Assembly (NCBI RefSeq): GCF_027107535.1
Contig: NZ_CP114283.1
Coordinates: 5,952,001 to 6,016,000, forward strand
Origin: Streptomyces aurantiacus
GTDB lineage: Bacteria > Actinomycetota > Actinomycetes > Streptomycetales > Streptomycetaceae
Length of the DNA: 64,000 nucleotides
Direction: 5' to 3'
A model generated the notes under the pieces. The model ran no database searches. It saw only the letters and a list, made by a program, of their open reading frames with translations, and had not been told where the DNA came from. The position numbers were made by a program, and so were the translations under genes. Positions 1 to 8,322 of this stretch are shown in pieces; positions within the stretch are counted from its first letter, which is position 1, and every line of letters starts with the position of its first letter.

Positions 1-765
1 GTGGGCGCGTTCGCCTACCGGAGCGGCGTCGTCCTCGTACGACTCGACGAGCCCGGACCCTCCCACAACGCGCGCTATGCCGCGTACGAACCGCGCACAG
101 GTGAGGAGTTGTGGCGACGCGAGTTCAGCTCCACCTCGTCGAGCCCGTTCGACGAGGGGCCCGACGGAACGCTCTACGCCGATCTGCGCGGGGGCTCCGG
201 TGGCATCGCCCGCATCGACGCCCGCACGGGCAGGACGCTGAGCACGGTCAAGGCACCCAAGGGTGACCTGTGGCTGGCCACCATCCACGACAGCACGGCG
301 TACTACGCGCAGTGGGAAGGCGACACCGGCGGCTCCGCGGCCTTCTTCGTCCAGGACCTCGACAGTGGCAAGACCCGTCGCGTCGACTTCCCGTGGAGCG
401 TCGAACCGGAGGCGCCGCCGCTGGTGCACGGCGACATCCTGTACGTCTTCGACTACGGCAACGAGACCTTGCTGGCGCTCGACCTGAAGCGCGGGAAGCC
501 GCTGTGGACCAGCTCGCGCGACCTGCGCGTCTTCAGCGAACCCGCCATCCACGACGGCCGGTTGTACGTCAACATGCCGGACACCAGCGTCCTCGCCCTC
601 GATCCGCGCACCGGCGAGGAGATCGGGCGGACCGATCCGTCGTTCGACACGCAGGGCCGTTCCTTCGAGGAGCTGACGCCGAGTTCGACACCGCCGCTGC
701 TGGTGGGCGACGTGCTGTACGGCGTCAGCGGTCCGGGCATCTTCTCGGTGCGCGACGTCCACTGA
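1..765 (+). CDS. PQQ-like beta-propeller repeat protein, 5' end beyond window
   Basis: The frame is open from base 1 to a TGA at 763-765 (254 codons visible). The translation shows repeated propeller-blade signatures: YEPRTGEELWRR, IDARTGRTLS, LDLKRGKPLWT, LDPRTGEEIGR. These are the tryptophan-docking repeats of PQQ-like/WD-type propellers (PF13360 family). At least four blades are present, so the real start is probably upstream and this is the C-terminal part. Such Streptomyces proteins are often secreted, lipid-anchored or fused to a kinase; the N-terminus that would decide this is not in the window. Function unknown beyond a propeller scaffold. A strong hairpin follows the stop codon. Confidence 0.8.
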   Translation: MGAFAYRSGVVLVRLDEPGPSHNARYAAYEPRTGEELWRREFSSTSSSPFDEGPDGTLYADLRGGSGGIARIDARTGRTLSTVKAPKGDLWLATIHDSTAYYAQWEGDTGGSAAFFVQDLDSGKTRRVDFPWSVEPEAPPLVHGDILYVFDYGNETLLALDLKRGKPLWTSSRDLRVFSEPAIHDGRLYVNMPDTSVLALDPRTGEEIGRTDPSFDTQGRSFEELTPSSTPPLLVGDVLYGVSGPGIFSVRDVH

Positions 766-901
766 TCCGCCGTCAGAAGGACCGTTGCGGGGCTGCCGCC
801 GCCTCCCGCACCGCGGTTGCCTGGAAGTGGGCTTCGCGCTGCCGGCCGAGGCGTGAAGGGCTGGGCCGGTCGGTGACGGGCACGGCCGCGGGTGTCACGA
901 A

Positions 902-941
902 GCGGCGCGGGTACCTGTCCGAGGACAGGTACCCGCGCCGC
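902..941. terminator. bidirectional hairpin terminator
   Basis: A perfect 19-bp inverted repeat (arms 902-920 and 923-941) is separated by only two bases. It sits between two convergent genes, ending at 765 (+) and 958 (-), the usual place for a shared terminator in Streptomyces. There is no T-tract, as is common in high-GC genomes. Confidence 0.85.
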
Positions 942-957
942 ACCGACCTCGTGAACG

Positions 958-2322
958 TCAGAGCCGCTGCCACAGGGCCGGCGTGAGACGGGGCTGCCAC
1001 ACTCCCTGCGCCTGATGCGCCTGCACACACTGGTAGGTGACACCGTCGTAGGTCACGCGCGCTCCGGTCTCGTAGACCTGGCCGGCGGCCCAGCCACTCG
1101 TCCGGGCGTCCTCCGGGGCGGGCATGCCGCTCTGCGCCGGGGCGGTCCTGAGTGTCAGACCGAAGGCGCTGAGCAGCGGGTTGACGGGCTGGTAGAAGGT
1201 GACTCCGCCGCTCTTGCAGTCGCCCGAGCCCCCGGACGTGACGCCCTGGGCCTGGGCGCCCGAGATGTAGGAGCCGCCGGAGTCACCCGGCTCCGCGCAC
1301 ACGGTCGTACGCGTCACTCCGGCGATGGCACCTTCGGCGTAGCTCACGCTGGTGTTGTACTGCTCGATGGTTCCGCAGTGCCAGCCCGTGGTGGACCCGG
1401 ACCGGCAGACCGCCGCGCCCACCAGGGCCTGCACCGAACCGGCGACCTGCACGTTCAGGTCGCCCTCGCCCTTGACTGCGGAGGTGGCGTTCCACTCGCT
1501 GTTGACGCTCACCCACGACATGTCCTGGCCGGGGAAGACCGAGGCCTGGAAGGTGCCCTGGGCGACCTTGTTGAAGCCGGCGGTCCTGGCCCCGGCCTTT
1601 CCGCAGTGCCCGGCGCTGGCGAAGCCCGGCTGGTCGCCCTTGGACACGGAGAAGCCCACGGAGCAGCGGGCCTGTTCGTCGATGTAGTAGGCGTCACCGC
1701 CGCGGACATCGTACAGGGGGCGCGGGCGGTCCTCCGACACCTTGACGTCGACCAGCCCCCGGTCGATCCCCGCGGTCGCGACGAGGGTGTCGGCGGCCGC
1801 GCTGCTCGTCGCCTGCACCGTCACCCGGTTGGTCCGCACGTCGACGTAGCGAACCGGTGTGTCGAGGGCCCTGCCCGCGGTGGCGTCCAGTTTCGCCTTG
1901 GCGGCCTCCAGGTCCCCCATCGCGTTCTTGACGACCACCGCCTTCGCTCCGCCCGCCGTGATGGCAGAGACGTCCGCGGCATCGGTGGTCGCGACGGTCA
2001 GGTCGGCCGAGGTCGTGCCGTGCACCCATGCACCCGCGAAGCGCTTGCCCAGGACGTTCTGGAGCCGGCCGGCCCGGGTGCCGGCCTCCGCCTCGTTCAC
2101 CAGTCGTGCCTTGGCCTGTGCACCCGTCAGCCGCAGGTCACGCCGCAGCGCGCGCAGGACGGTCGCGGACGGCCTGTCGGCACCGAGGGTCTCGGCCGAG
2201 GAGGGTGCCGGCGCGGGCGCGGGGGGCTCGACGGCCGCGGCCCCCGGCAGCCCGGTGAGGACGAGTGCGCCGAGCGCGGTGAGAGCGGCACAGGCAGCTC
2301 TGCCCAGGTGTCTGTGGGCCAT
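958..2322 (-). CDS. secreted streptogrisin-type S1 serine protease with C-terminal chitin-binding domain
   Basis: 454 aa. A Sec signal peptide occupies about residues 1-32 (hydrophobic core ending GAAA), followed by an alpha-lytic-protease-type propeptide (to about residue 200) that acts as a folding chaperone in this family. The mature chymotrypsin-fold domain carries the triad: His in SAGHCG, Asp in GQDMSW, Ser in EPGDSGGS. A roughly 45-residue C-terminal module with SGWAAGQVYETGARVTYDG matches CBM5/12 chitin-binding domains, giving the layout known from streptogrisin C. Expected role: extracellular endopeptidase tethered to chitin. The ATG start at 2322 lies behind an AT-richer leader. The gene is transcribed leftward into the 902-941 terminator. 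Confidence 0.9.
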   Translation of the reverse strand: MAHRHLGRAACAALTALGALVLTGLPGAAAVEPPAPAPAPSSAETLGADRPSATVLRALRRDLRLTGAQAKARLVNEAEAGTRAGRLQNVLGKRFAGAWVHGTTSADLTVATTDAADVSAITAGGAKAVVVKNAMGDLEAAKAKLDATAGRALDTPVRYVDVRTNRVTVQATSSAAADTLVATAGIDRGLVDVKVSEDRPRPLYDVRGGDAYYIDEQARCSVGFSVSKGDQPGFASAGHCGKAGARTAGFNKVAQGTFQASVFPGQDMSWVSVNSEWNATSAVKGEGDLNVQVAGSVQALVGAAVCRSGSTTGWHCGTIEQYNTSVSYAEGAIAGVTRTTVCAEPGDSGGSYISGAQAQGVTSGGSGDCKSGGVTFYQPVNPLLSAFGLTLRTAPAQSGMPAPEDARTSGWAAGQVYETGARVTYDGVTYQCVQAHQAQGVWQPRLTPALWQRL

Positions 2323-2536
2323 CGGGGGGACTCCTCGGTGTTGGTGTCAGCAGGCGTCGAGAACCTAGACCTTGCCGACATGGGCGCAGAAAATGTCCGC
2401 TTCCTTCCGGTTCCGCGCTTCGGAGGACCTGGAGGGCCCGCCCGGCGCAGTACCGGATGCCGACGCACCGCAACACCAGGTACCGATGTCCTTCGACGGG
2501 TCGGAAGCAGGGTGCCGGTGAGGAGGCCGGCCCTCG

Positions 2537-4201
2537 TCAGACGCGCTCGATACCCGGGGTGCCCGCCTCGGTGACGAAGGACGCGGCCGTCGTGATCGGT
2601 GCGCCCGGCGTCGTCACGGCGGAGACGGTTCTGAAGTCGGCCCGGGCCGTCCGGCGGTCCAGCGCGACCCTCACGTAGCCGCGCTGCCCGTCGTAGAACT
2701 TCAGGTGCGGGTTGGCCTTGAGGTACGTGTCCCAGTTGGAGGGCCTGGCCACGCCGTCCCCGCCGCTGGCCACCGAGGTGGCGACGAACTCCGTGCCCAG
2801 CGTCGCGGACGCCGGATCGTCGAAGTCCTCCTTGATGTCGAAGGCGTACCCGACGTGCACGTCCCCCGTCATGACCACCAGGTTCTCGACCCCGGCCGCC
2901 TTCGCGCCGTCGAGGACCCGGCGCCGCGAGGCCCGGTAGCCGTCCCAGGCGTCCATGGACATCTTCGCCTCGGCGCCGAGGTCGAGTTTGCGCTGCGAGA
3001 AGCACACCTGCTGCGCCATGACGTTCCACAGGACCTGCGAGGCACCCCAGCCGTCGATCAGCCAGCTCTCCTGCGCCGCGCCGGTGAGGGTGCGTGCCGG
3101 GTCGTCCGACTCGGCGCCGGGTACGTGTTTGGTGTCCCGGTACGCCTGGTCCGAGCGGTACTGGCGGGTGTCCAGGACGTCGAACTGCGCCAGTGAGCCC
3201 CACTGGAGCCGTCGGTAGAGCCGCATGTCCGCGCCGCTGGGCATCTGCGCGCTGCGCAGGGGCTGGTTCTCCCAGTGCGCCCGGTAGGCGGCGGCGCGCC
3301 GCAGCAGGAACTCCTGCGGCGGGTCGTTGTTCTCGCTGATGTCGCCCGCGTAGTTGTTCTCGGTCTCGTGGTCGTCCCAGGTGACGACGAAGGGATGTCG
3401 CGCGTGGGCCGCCCGCAGGTCCGGATCGCTCTTGTAGAGGGCGTAGCGCAGGCGGTAGTCCTCGAGTGTCATGACTTCGCGGTTGAAGAAGTCGGGCAGC
3501 TCGCGGTCCGTGTAGTGGCGCGCGCCACCCGCGGAGTTCACGGCGTATTCGTAGAGGTAGTCGCCGAGGTGGAAGACCACGTCCACGTCGTCCTGGGCGA
3601 GATGGCGGTGCACCGTGAAGTACCCGTCGTGGTAGGCCTGGCAGGCCACGGCCGCGTAGGTGAGCTTCGCGGCGGCGGAAGCGGTGGCGGGTGCCGTGCG
3701 CGTACGGCCGGTCTCGCTGATCCAGGCCCCGGTCCTGAAGCGGTAGTAGTAGACACGGTCGGGTTCGAGGCCGTCGACCTCGATGTGCAGGCTGTGGTTG
3801 TACTCGGGATGGGCGATGGTGGTGCCGCTGCGGACAGGCAGGCTGAAGCGCTCGTCGGAGGCCACCTCCCACTCGACGACGACGTACTGCTCGGGCAGGC
3901 CTCCGCCCGGCTCGTACGGGACGGGCGCGAGCCGGGTCCACAGCAGTACGGAGCCTGGCAGTGGGTCTCCGGAGGCGATGCCGAGCGTGAAGGGATCGCT
4001 GGGAATCCTCGCCGCGTCGAGTTCGGCCACGCCCGAGGCTCCCCGCGCCGGCAGGTTGGTGCTGAAGGCGAGGGCGGCGGCCGCGGCGGTGACCGTGAGG
4101 AAGCGGCGGCGCCCGAAATGCCGTGCGGCGGCCCGTGATTCGCAGTCGTGCCGTGAAGAGGTGTCCGACGTCAGCGCTCTGCGACGGCCTGCCGGGGTCA
4201 T
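2537..4201 (-). CDS. phoD: alkaline phosphatase PhoD, Tat-exported
   Basis: 554 aa from the ATG at 4201, chosen because GAGGAGG lies 6 nt upstream; an in-frame ATG ten codons earlier has no such site. The N-terminus carries a twin-arginine signal (GRRRFLTVTAAAAALAF). Metal and catalytic motifs of the PhoD family follow in order: HLGDYLYEYA, TWDDHETENNYA and MTGDVHVGYAFD. An N-terminal Ig-like PhoD domain (DPFTLGIASGDPLPGSVLLWTRL) precedes the metallophosphatase core. Expected role: extracellular phosphodiesterase/monoesterase that scavenges phosphate, normally Ca/Fe dependent and PhoP controlled. Upstream DNA at 4281-4310 is markedly AT-rich and probably holds the promoter; only one half-match to a PHO-box repeat is visible there. 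Confidence 0.92.
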   Translation of the reverse strand: MTPAGRRRALTSDTSSRHDCESRAAARHFGRRRFLTVTAAAAALAFSTNLPARGASGVAELDAARIPSDPFTLGIASGDPLPGSVLLWTRLAPVPYEPGGGLPEQYVVVEWEVASDERFSLPVRSGTTIAHPEYNHSLHIEVDGLEPDRVYYYRFRTGAWISETGRTRTAPATASAAAKLTYAAVACQAYHDGYFTVHRHLAQDDVDVVFHLGDYLYEYAVNSAGGARHYTDRELPDFFNREVMTLEDYRLRYALYKSDPDLRAAHARHPFVVTWDDHETENNYAGDISENNDPPQEFLLRRAAAYRAHWENQPLRSAQMPSGADMRLYRRLQWGSLAQFDVLDTRQYRSDQAYRDTKHVPGAESDDPARTLTGAAQESWLIDGWGASQVLWNVMAQQVCFSQRKLDLGAEAKMSMDAWDGYRASRRRVLDGAKAAGVENLVVMTGDVHVGYAFDIKEDFDDPASATLGTEFVATSVASGGDGVARPSNWDTYLKANPHLKFYDGQRGYVRVALDRRTARADFRTVSAVTTPGAPITTAASFVTEAGTPGIERV

Positions 4202-4403
4202 GGCGGCCTCCTCTCGCGGTTGATGACACAAGGGGACCCACGAGCTACGAGCGGCGGGGCCACAGGAAGTGGATCACCGCATGCTAAACAGATAAAGTTC
4301 ACAATTCCGGCAGGCGCGGGGGCCCGGAGACGTCCATGCCCCTCGGTGCGACTCACGTGTTCGCGCCGGCCGAGTGCCGGCGAGCGCGTGCGAGACTCGG
4401 CCC

Positions 4404-4943
4404 ATGACTGTCCTGGCCCACCTGCGCAAGTCCGCGCTCGCCCTCCCGGAGGTCGAGGAGGGAGGCCGCTTCGGCAGGGTCGCGTTCTCGGTCCGGGGCA
4501 GGGGCTTCGTCTCCATGGACAACGACGGCCATGTGCGGCTGCGTCTGCCGCACGACGAGGCGGCCGCCGCCGCGGCCGCACACCCGACCGGCGAACTCCT
4601 GGTCCTGGCGGGCACCCGGATCGGCTTCCGCGTCCCGTTGGCCGACATCGACGGCAAGGACCTCAACGCCCTGGTCCGCGCGTCGTGGTCCAGCCGCGCC
4701 CCCGAACGGCTCGCGGCGGCGCTCGCTGCCGCGGAGGCCTCGGCCGACGATCCCGACGGCGACCTGCCCGCCGGAATCGGCAGGCCGGCCACCCAGGCGC
4801 TGTTCGGCGCGGGTCTCACCACGCTCGAACTGGTGGCGCAGCACACGAAATCCGAGCTTCTGGCGCTCCACGGCGTCGGCCCGAAGGCCGTGCGCATCCT
4901 GTCGGAGGCGCTGGAGCAGCGAGGGCTCGCCCTGCGTGCGTGA
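4404..4943 (+). CDS. MmcQ/YjbR-like protein with C-terminal helix-hairpin-helix domain
   Basis: 179 aa from ATG 4404. Residues 1-105 (LAHLRKSALALPEVEEGGRF...) fit the MmcQ/YjbR fold, recognisable by the LPE(V)E.G.RF start and the strand-rich centre. Residues 115-175 (PATQALFGAGLTTLELVAQ, then ELLALHGVGPKAV) form a helix-hairpin-helix DNA-binding unit of the RNA polymerase alpha-CTD/UvrC type. YjbR proteins have a cyanobacterial RNA-binding-like fold of unknown role; the appended HhH suggests nucleic-acid binding. The start has no clear Shine-Dalgarno site; an in-frame GTG at 4374 is the alternative. Divergent from phoD across about 200 bp. Confidence 0.65.
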   Translation: MTVLAHLRKSALALPEVEEGGRFGRVAFSVRGRGFVSMDNDGHVRLRLPHDEAAAAAAAHPTGELLVLAGTRIGFRVPLADIDGKDLNALVRASWSSRAPERLAAALAAAEASADDPDGDLPAGIGRPATQALFGAGLTTLELVAQHTKSELLALHGVGPKAVRILSEALEQRGLALRA

Positions 4944-5122
4944 TGCTCCGTCCCGGGCCGTGGCGCCCCGATGTGCCGGCGCCCTTGTGTGCTGATGTCC
5001 GGCGCGCCGGGTGACGCCCGCGCGAAGTGCGAGTCGTGGGTCGGACGGGTCGCGGCCGGCGTTCGCGATGTCGACGGTCCGCGTCCGTTGTCACCCGCAG
5101 CAGGGCGGGTAGTCGTGACGAC

Positions 5123-5503
5123 ATGAAAACGCCCCCGCACTTCACACTGTCCTCGACGGTGCTCGACGCACCGGATGCCCGGGAGTTGGCGACGTTCTAC
5201 CAGGGCCTGTTCGGCTGGCCCGCGGAGGAGGACGAGCCCGGCTGGGTCAGGCTCGTCCCGCCGGGCGGCGGAGCGGGCCTGTCCTTCCAGACCGAGCCGC
5301 GCTTCGTCCGTCCGCGGTGGCCGTCCACGGCGGAGGAGCAGCAGATGATGCTTCATGTGGACATCCAGGTGGACGACCTGCCGGCGGCGGTCACGCGCGC
5401 CACCGCCCTGGGTGCGACCCTGGCCGACGTGCAGCCCCAGGACGACGTCCGGGTCCTGTTCGACCCCGCGGGCCACCCTTTCTGTCTGTTCGTGCGCGCC
5501 TGA
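5123..5503 (+). CDS. VOC (glyoxalase/bleomycin-resistance fold) protein
   Basis: 126 aa from ATG 5123 (MKTPPHFTLSSTVLDAPD). It has the paired beta-alpha-beta-beta-beta modules of the vicinal-oxygen-chelate fold: an N-half with ELATFYQGLFGW and a C-half with DLPAAVTRATALGAT ending in the typical FDPAGHPFCLFV. The family includes glyoxalases, dioxygenases and drug-binding proteins; nothing here fixes the substrate. The longer open frame upstream (to 5027) is arginine-rich and does not look like protein. No strong ribosome-binding site is visible. Stands alone in the + direction between the YjbR-like gene and a GNAT gene. Confidence 0.8.
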   Translation: MKTPPHFTLSSTVLDAPDARELATFYQGLFGWPAEEDEPGWVRLVPPGGGAGLSFQTEPRFVRPRWPSTAEEQQMMLHVDIQVDDLPAAVTRATALGATLADVQPQDDVRVLFDPAGHPFCLFVRA

Positions 5504-5699
5504 GCCGAGGGTGGGCGCGAAATGAGGTTGCCGGGCCCTTGGAGTCATGACTAGCGTCGCCCGCGCGAAGGTCTCGTGATCACTGTGTGGCAGGGGAGGT
5601 TGATGAATATGGCTGCCGTCGGCCGTGTTCCGCATGCCCTTGTCCGGTCCGTGCGCCGTTGAGCGTGGGCCGGGTCGTACGAACGACCAGGAGTGTCAC

Positions 5700-6230
5700 G
5701 TGTCTTCTTCTCCCTCTTCCTCCTTCTCATCGACCGGCGCGGATCAGCTCGTCACCGATCGCCTCGTCCTGAGGTCGTGGTCCACCACCGAGGCCGCTGC
5801 CGTCCTGCGGGGCGGCCGACTCCCCCACTGGGCCGAGGACTTCCCCGCGGAAGGCGACCGGGTGATCGTCGGCCTCTTCGCGGAGCACGAGGAGTGGCTC
5901 GGCGAGTTCGGTCACCGACAGGTCGTCGAGCGCGAGAGCGGTCTGGTGGTCGGCTCGATCGGCCTGTTCTGGCCGCCCGCCGACGGTGAGATCGAGATCG
6001 GCTACGGGATCGTGGCCACCCGGCGCGGTCGCGGTTACGCCTCCGAGGCCATCCGTGCCCTGACGGAGTTCGCGCTCACCGCGGCAGGGGTGCACGCCGT
6101 GCACGCCACCGTGGAGCCGTCCAACCCGTCCTCGGTCCGCGTGCTGGAGAAGGCCGGTTTCCAACGGGTCGCTTCCGAGGAGTACCTGCACCGGTTCCGG
6201 GCGACCGAGGCGGATCTGACGCAGCGGTAG
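5700..6230 (+). CDS. GNAT-family N-acetyltransferase
   Basis: 176 aa from GTG 5700, which has AGGAG about 7 nt upstream. The protein begins with a serine-rich stretch and then the RimJ/RimL-type opening LVTDRLVLRSWS. The acetyl-CoA pyrophosphate-binding loop is GYGIVATRRGRGYASEA (Q/RxxGxG/A motif), and the C-terminal NPSSVRVLEKAGFQRV is diagnostic of GNAT acetyltransferases acting on protein N-termini or small amines. Substrate not inferable. Convergent with the MOSC gene across a long hairpin. Confidence 0.88.
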   Translation: MSSSPSSSFSSTGADQLVTDRLVLRSWSTTEAAAVLRGGRLPHWAEDFPAEGDRVIVGLFAEHEEWLGEFGHRQVVERESGLVVGSIGLFWPPADGEIEIGYGIVATRRGRGYASEAIRALTEFALTAAGVHAVHATVEPSNPSSVRVLEKAGFQRVASEEYLHRFRATEADLTQR

Positions 6231-6246
6231 GCCCCTGCGCCGACGA

Positions 6247-6294
6247 GGGGCCGGTGCCCCGCCGGGTTCGTCACCCGGCGGGCCACCGGCCCCC
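6247..6294. terminator. bidirectional hairpin terminator
   Basis: A GC-rich inverted repeat (arms about 6247-6267 and 6273-6294, one C-C mismatch, 5-nt loop ttcgtc region) lies between the convergent GNAT and MOSC genes. Position and stability fit a shared terminator. Confidence 0.75.
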
Positions 6295-6316
6295 TTCGCC
6301 GTCCACGGCTGGAGTG

Positions 6317-6859
6317 CTAGACACGCTCCAGCGGACGGTGTGGGCCGGTGGGAGGTTCGACGCCGACAGTGTCACCGGGCCGGACGGTCCCCCCTGTCCG
6401 GACCACGCTCATGATCCCGGACTTGAAGGCGAAGTCACCTGTCGTGGCGTCGAGTTCGAAGACCTCCTTCAGCAGGCCCCGCTGGAACACGTCGATCTTC
6501 GAGCACGGGTTACGCAGGCCCGTCACCTCGACGACAGCCTCCTCGCCGAGGTGCAGCAGCGCGCCGGTGGGCAGGCCGAGCAGGTCGATCCCCCGCGTGG
6601 AGATGTTCTCGCCGAGCTGACCGGCAGTGACGGTGAAGCCCTTCGCGGCGAGGTCGTCGAAGAGTTCCTCGTGCATGAGGTGCACCTGGCGCAGGTTGGG
6701 CAGATCCGGTTCGTACGTCATGCGGAACTGGTGCTTGATGGTCTCCCCCGCGTGGACGTCGTCCTCGACCCCGAGGCCGGCGATAAGTGTGATGCTCGTA
6801 CGGTTCGGCTTGCCGAAGGAGTACGTCCTGTTCCGGCTCACAGCCGTGACCTGCGCCAT
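6317..6859 (-). CDS. MOSC domain protein
   Basis: 180 aa from ATG 6859 (MAQVTAVSRNRTYSFGKP). The MOSC (molybdenum cofactor sulfurase C-terminal) domain fills the protein: a GVEDDVHAG metal-site region, GQLGENISTRGIDL, and the conserved cysteine in GLRNPCSKIDVF that in the family carries a sulfur or binds molybdenum cofactor. Single-domain MOSC proteins (YiiM/YuaD-like) are thought to act in sulfur transfer or N-hydroxylated-compound reduction. GGGGAG lies about 10 nt upstream of the ATG. The open frame continues 113 codons further upstream but that part is low-complexity and unlike MOSC proteins. Divergent from a membrane-protein pair across about 236 bp. Confidence 0.82.
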   Translation of the reverse strand: MAQVTAVSRNRTYSFGKPNRTSITLIAGLGVEDDVHAGETIKHQFRMTYEPDLPNLRQVHLMHEELFDDLAAKGFTVTAGQLGENISTRGIDLLGLPTGALLHLGEEAVVEVTGLRNPCSKIDVFQRGLLKEVFELDATTGDFAFKSGIMSVVRTGGTVRPGDTVGVEPPTGPHRPLERV

Positions 6860-7095
6860 CGTGATGTCCACTCCCCTTGACCCGTGCTTCCTCGAACCTG
6901 TCGGGCGCAGGGAGTCGGTGCCGGGAGACCGGCGTCCCGGTGGTACCGCGTCGGACGGCTCACCGAGTGGCCCGGAGTCCGAACTTCCGTTTGCCGTCGA
7001 CATTTTGACCGGTTGCTGTACACAACGCGGGGTACGCGGAATCACCGTACAAGCACGCATGGAAGTGCGGGCACGAGTGGAAGGGGAGACGAGTC

Positions 7096-7359
7096 GTGAC
7101 ACCGCGAGACAGCACACCGCAGCCGTCCGAGCTGGGCACCCTCGAACGCGGGACCAAGCAACGCGGGCAACTGCGCGTCCGGCTCCTGGACATCGCATGG
7201 ACCGCGCTCTTCACCGTCCTGGCCCTGTGGGCCGTGTGGAGCGCCTACGGCACCGTGAGTGGAACCGGCGACTGGGTCTACAGCGCCGTGGCCTGGGTCC
7301 TCCTCGCCATCGCCCTGACCTTGCGCCTCACGGCAGTCCGCCGGCGGACCCGTCTCTGA
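7096..7359 (+). CDS. small membrane protein, unknown function
   Basis: 87 aa, GTG start at 7096 preceded by GGGGAG. Two hydrophobic helices are predicted by eye (about residues 32-52 ALFTVLALWAVWSAYG and 62-82 VYSAVAWVLLAIALTLRL), ending in a basic RRRTRL tail. No motif recognised. It is followed 22 bp later by another membrane-protein gene, so the two probably form an operon. Confidence 0.6.
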   Translation: MTPRDSTPQPSELGTLERGTKQRGQLRVRLLDIAWTALFTVLALWAVWSAYGTVSGTGDWVYSAVAWVLLAIALTLRLTAVRRRTRL

Positions 7360-7381
7360 CCGAAGACAGGAGTGACAGAGC

Positions 7382-7921
7382 ATGGACCGCGTCAACGCCT
7401 TTCTCGGCAAACACCTGTGGCTGCAGTTCGCGCTGTCGATCCTGTGCGCCGCCGCCCTGGTCATGCTCCTGTTCCCGGGCTCGTCGGCGGCCTCGGTCGT
7501 GGTGCGTACGGCTCTCACGTCGACCGGAGGCATCGCTGTCGTCCTCGTCGCACGGCGCAGGGAGAAGCGTGCCGCCGGCAGCACGGACAGTCTTGTCGTG
7601 CTGGACCGGAAACTGCGCAAGGGTGACGTGCCCGTCGACCCGGCGCAGCGCGAGGCCATGCGCAATCTGGTCGACCAGCGCCTGCACCGCACGCGTCACC
7701 GTGTGGCGGCGCTGGCCTTCCTCGCTGCCCTCTTCTGTTCCGTGACAGTCCTGACGGCCCTGACCGCGGGAACCCGCGAGACCATCGGCTTCGCGCTGTT
7801 CACCGTGGTCTTCCTCGGTTGGAGCATCGTGAACAGCACCAGCCAGCACCGTCGGCTGCGCACCATGGACGCGGCCCTGACGGCCGACGGCCGGGCCCGG
7901 CGGCCGCTACCGCAGCGGTAG
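7382..7921 (+). CDS. membrane protein, unknown function
   Basis: 179 aa from ATG 7382 with AGGAG about 10 nt upstream. The protein has four hydrophobic segments: a pair at about residues 14-32 and 39-56, a charged cytoplasmic segment (ARRREKR... to DQRLHRTRHR, residues 57-108), and a second pair at about 109-128 and 133-152. Not recognised. Translationally close to the upstream two-helix protein; probably the same transcript. Confidence 0.65.
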   Translation: MDRVNAFLGKHLWLQFALSILCAAALVMLLFPGSSAASVVVRTALTSTGGIAVVLVARRREKRAAGSTDSLVVLDRKLRKGDVPVDPAQREAMRNLVDQRLHRTRHRVAALAFLAALFCSVTVLTALTAGTRETIGFALFTVVFLGWSIVNSTSQHRRLRTMDAALTADGRARRPLPQR

Positions 7922-7955
7922 CCGTCGCGGGGGCCGCGCTCGCGGGGATCCGCGG

Positions 7956-8294
7956 CTACGCCTGCGTCGGGGCCTCGGCCTCCGGTTCGTCGACGCTGCC
8001 GGACATGATGGTCCGGATGTGTTCGCTGATGTGCAGGGCGGGCCGGTCCCACCAGGCGACAGCCAGGAGCCGCGCGAGGTCCTCGTCGCTGTAGCGACGG
8101 CGCAGGAGTCCGGCCGGGTTGCCGCCGACGATGCCGTGGTCGGGCACGTCGTCGACCACGACGGTCCCGGAGGCGATGACGGCTCCATGACCGATACGGA
8201 CGCCGGGTATGCCCAAGGCCCACAGGGAGTGCGACGGCCCGTGGAAGGGCGGTACCCGCTTCGGCGCCGGGCGGGAGGGCACCTGGTCGGTCAC
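7956..8294 (-). pseudogene. truncated CatB/Vat-type xenobiotic acetyltransferase
   Basis: The C-terminal 80 or so residues (PGVRIGHGAVIASGTVVVDDV, then GIVGGNPAGLLRRRYS and ISEHIRTIMSG) match the left-handed beta-helix end of the CatB/Vat (chloramphenicol/streptogramin) acyltransferases, normally about 210 aa. Here only 112 codons are open, from a GTG at 8294. The first 28 residues are proline-rich and unlike the family, so the N-terminal hexapeptide repeats and the catalytic histidine region are missing. It lies 28 bp downstream of the TetR gene on the same strand. I read it as a remnant; an expressed short protein cannot be excluded. Confidence 0.65.
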
Positions 8295-8322
8295 CTCGTC
8301 GGCCGCGGCGCCTCCCCGGAGG

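Noticed and set aside
4281..4310. Possible PHO box upstream of phoD
   Set aside because: Only one GTTCAC-like unit is present; PhoP boxes need at least two 11-bp direct repeats, and no second unit is in phase.
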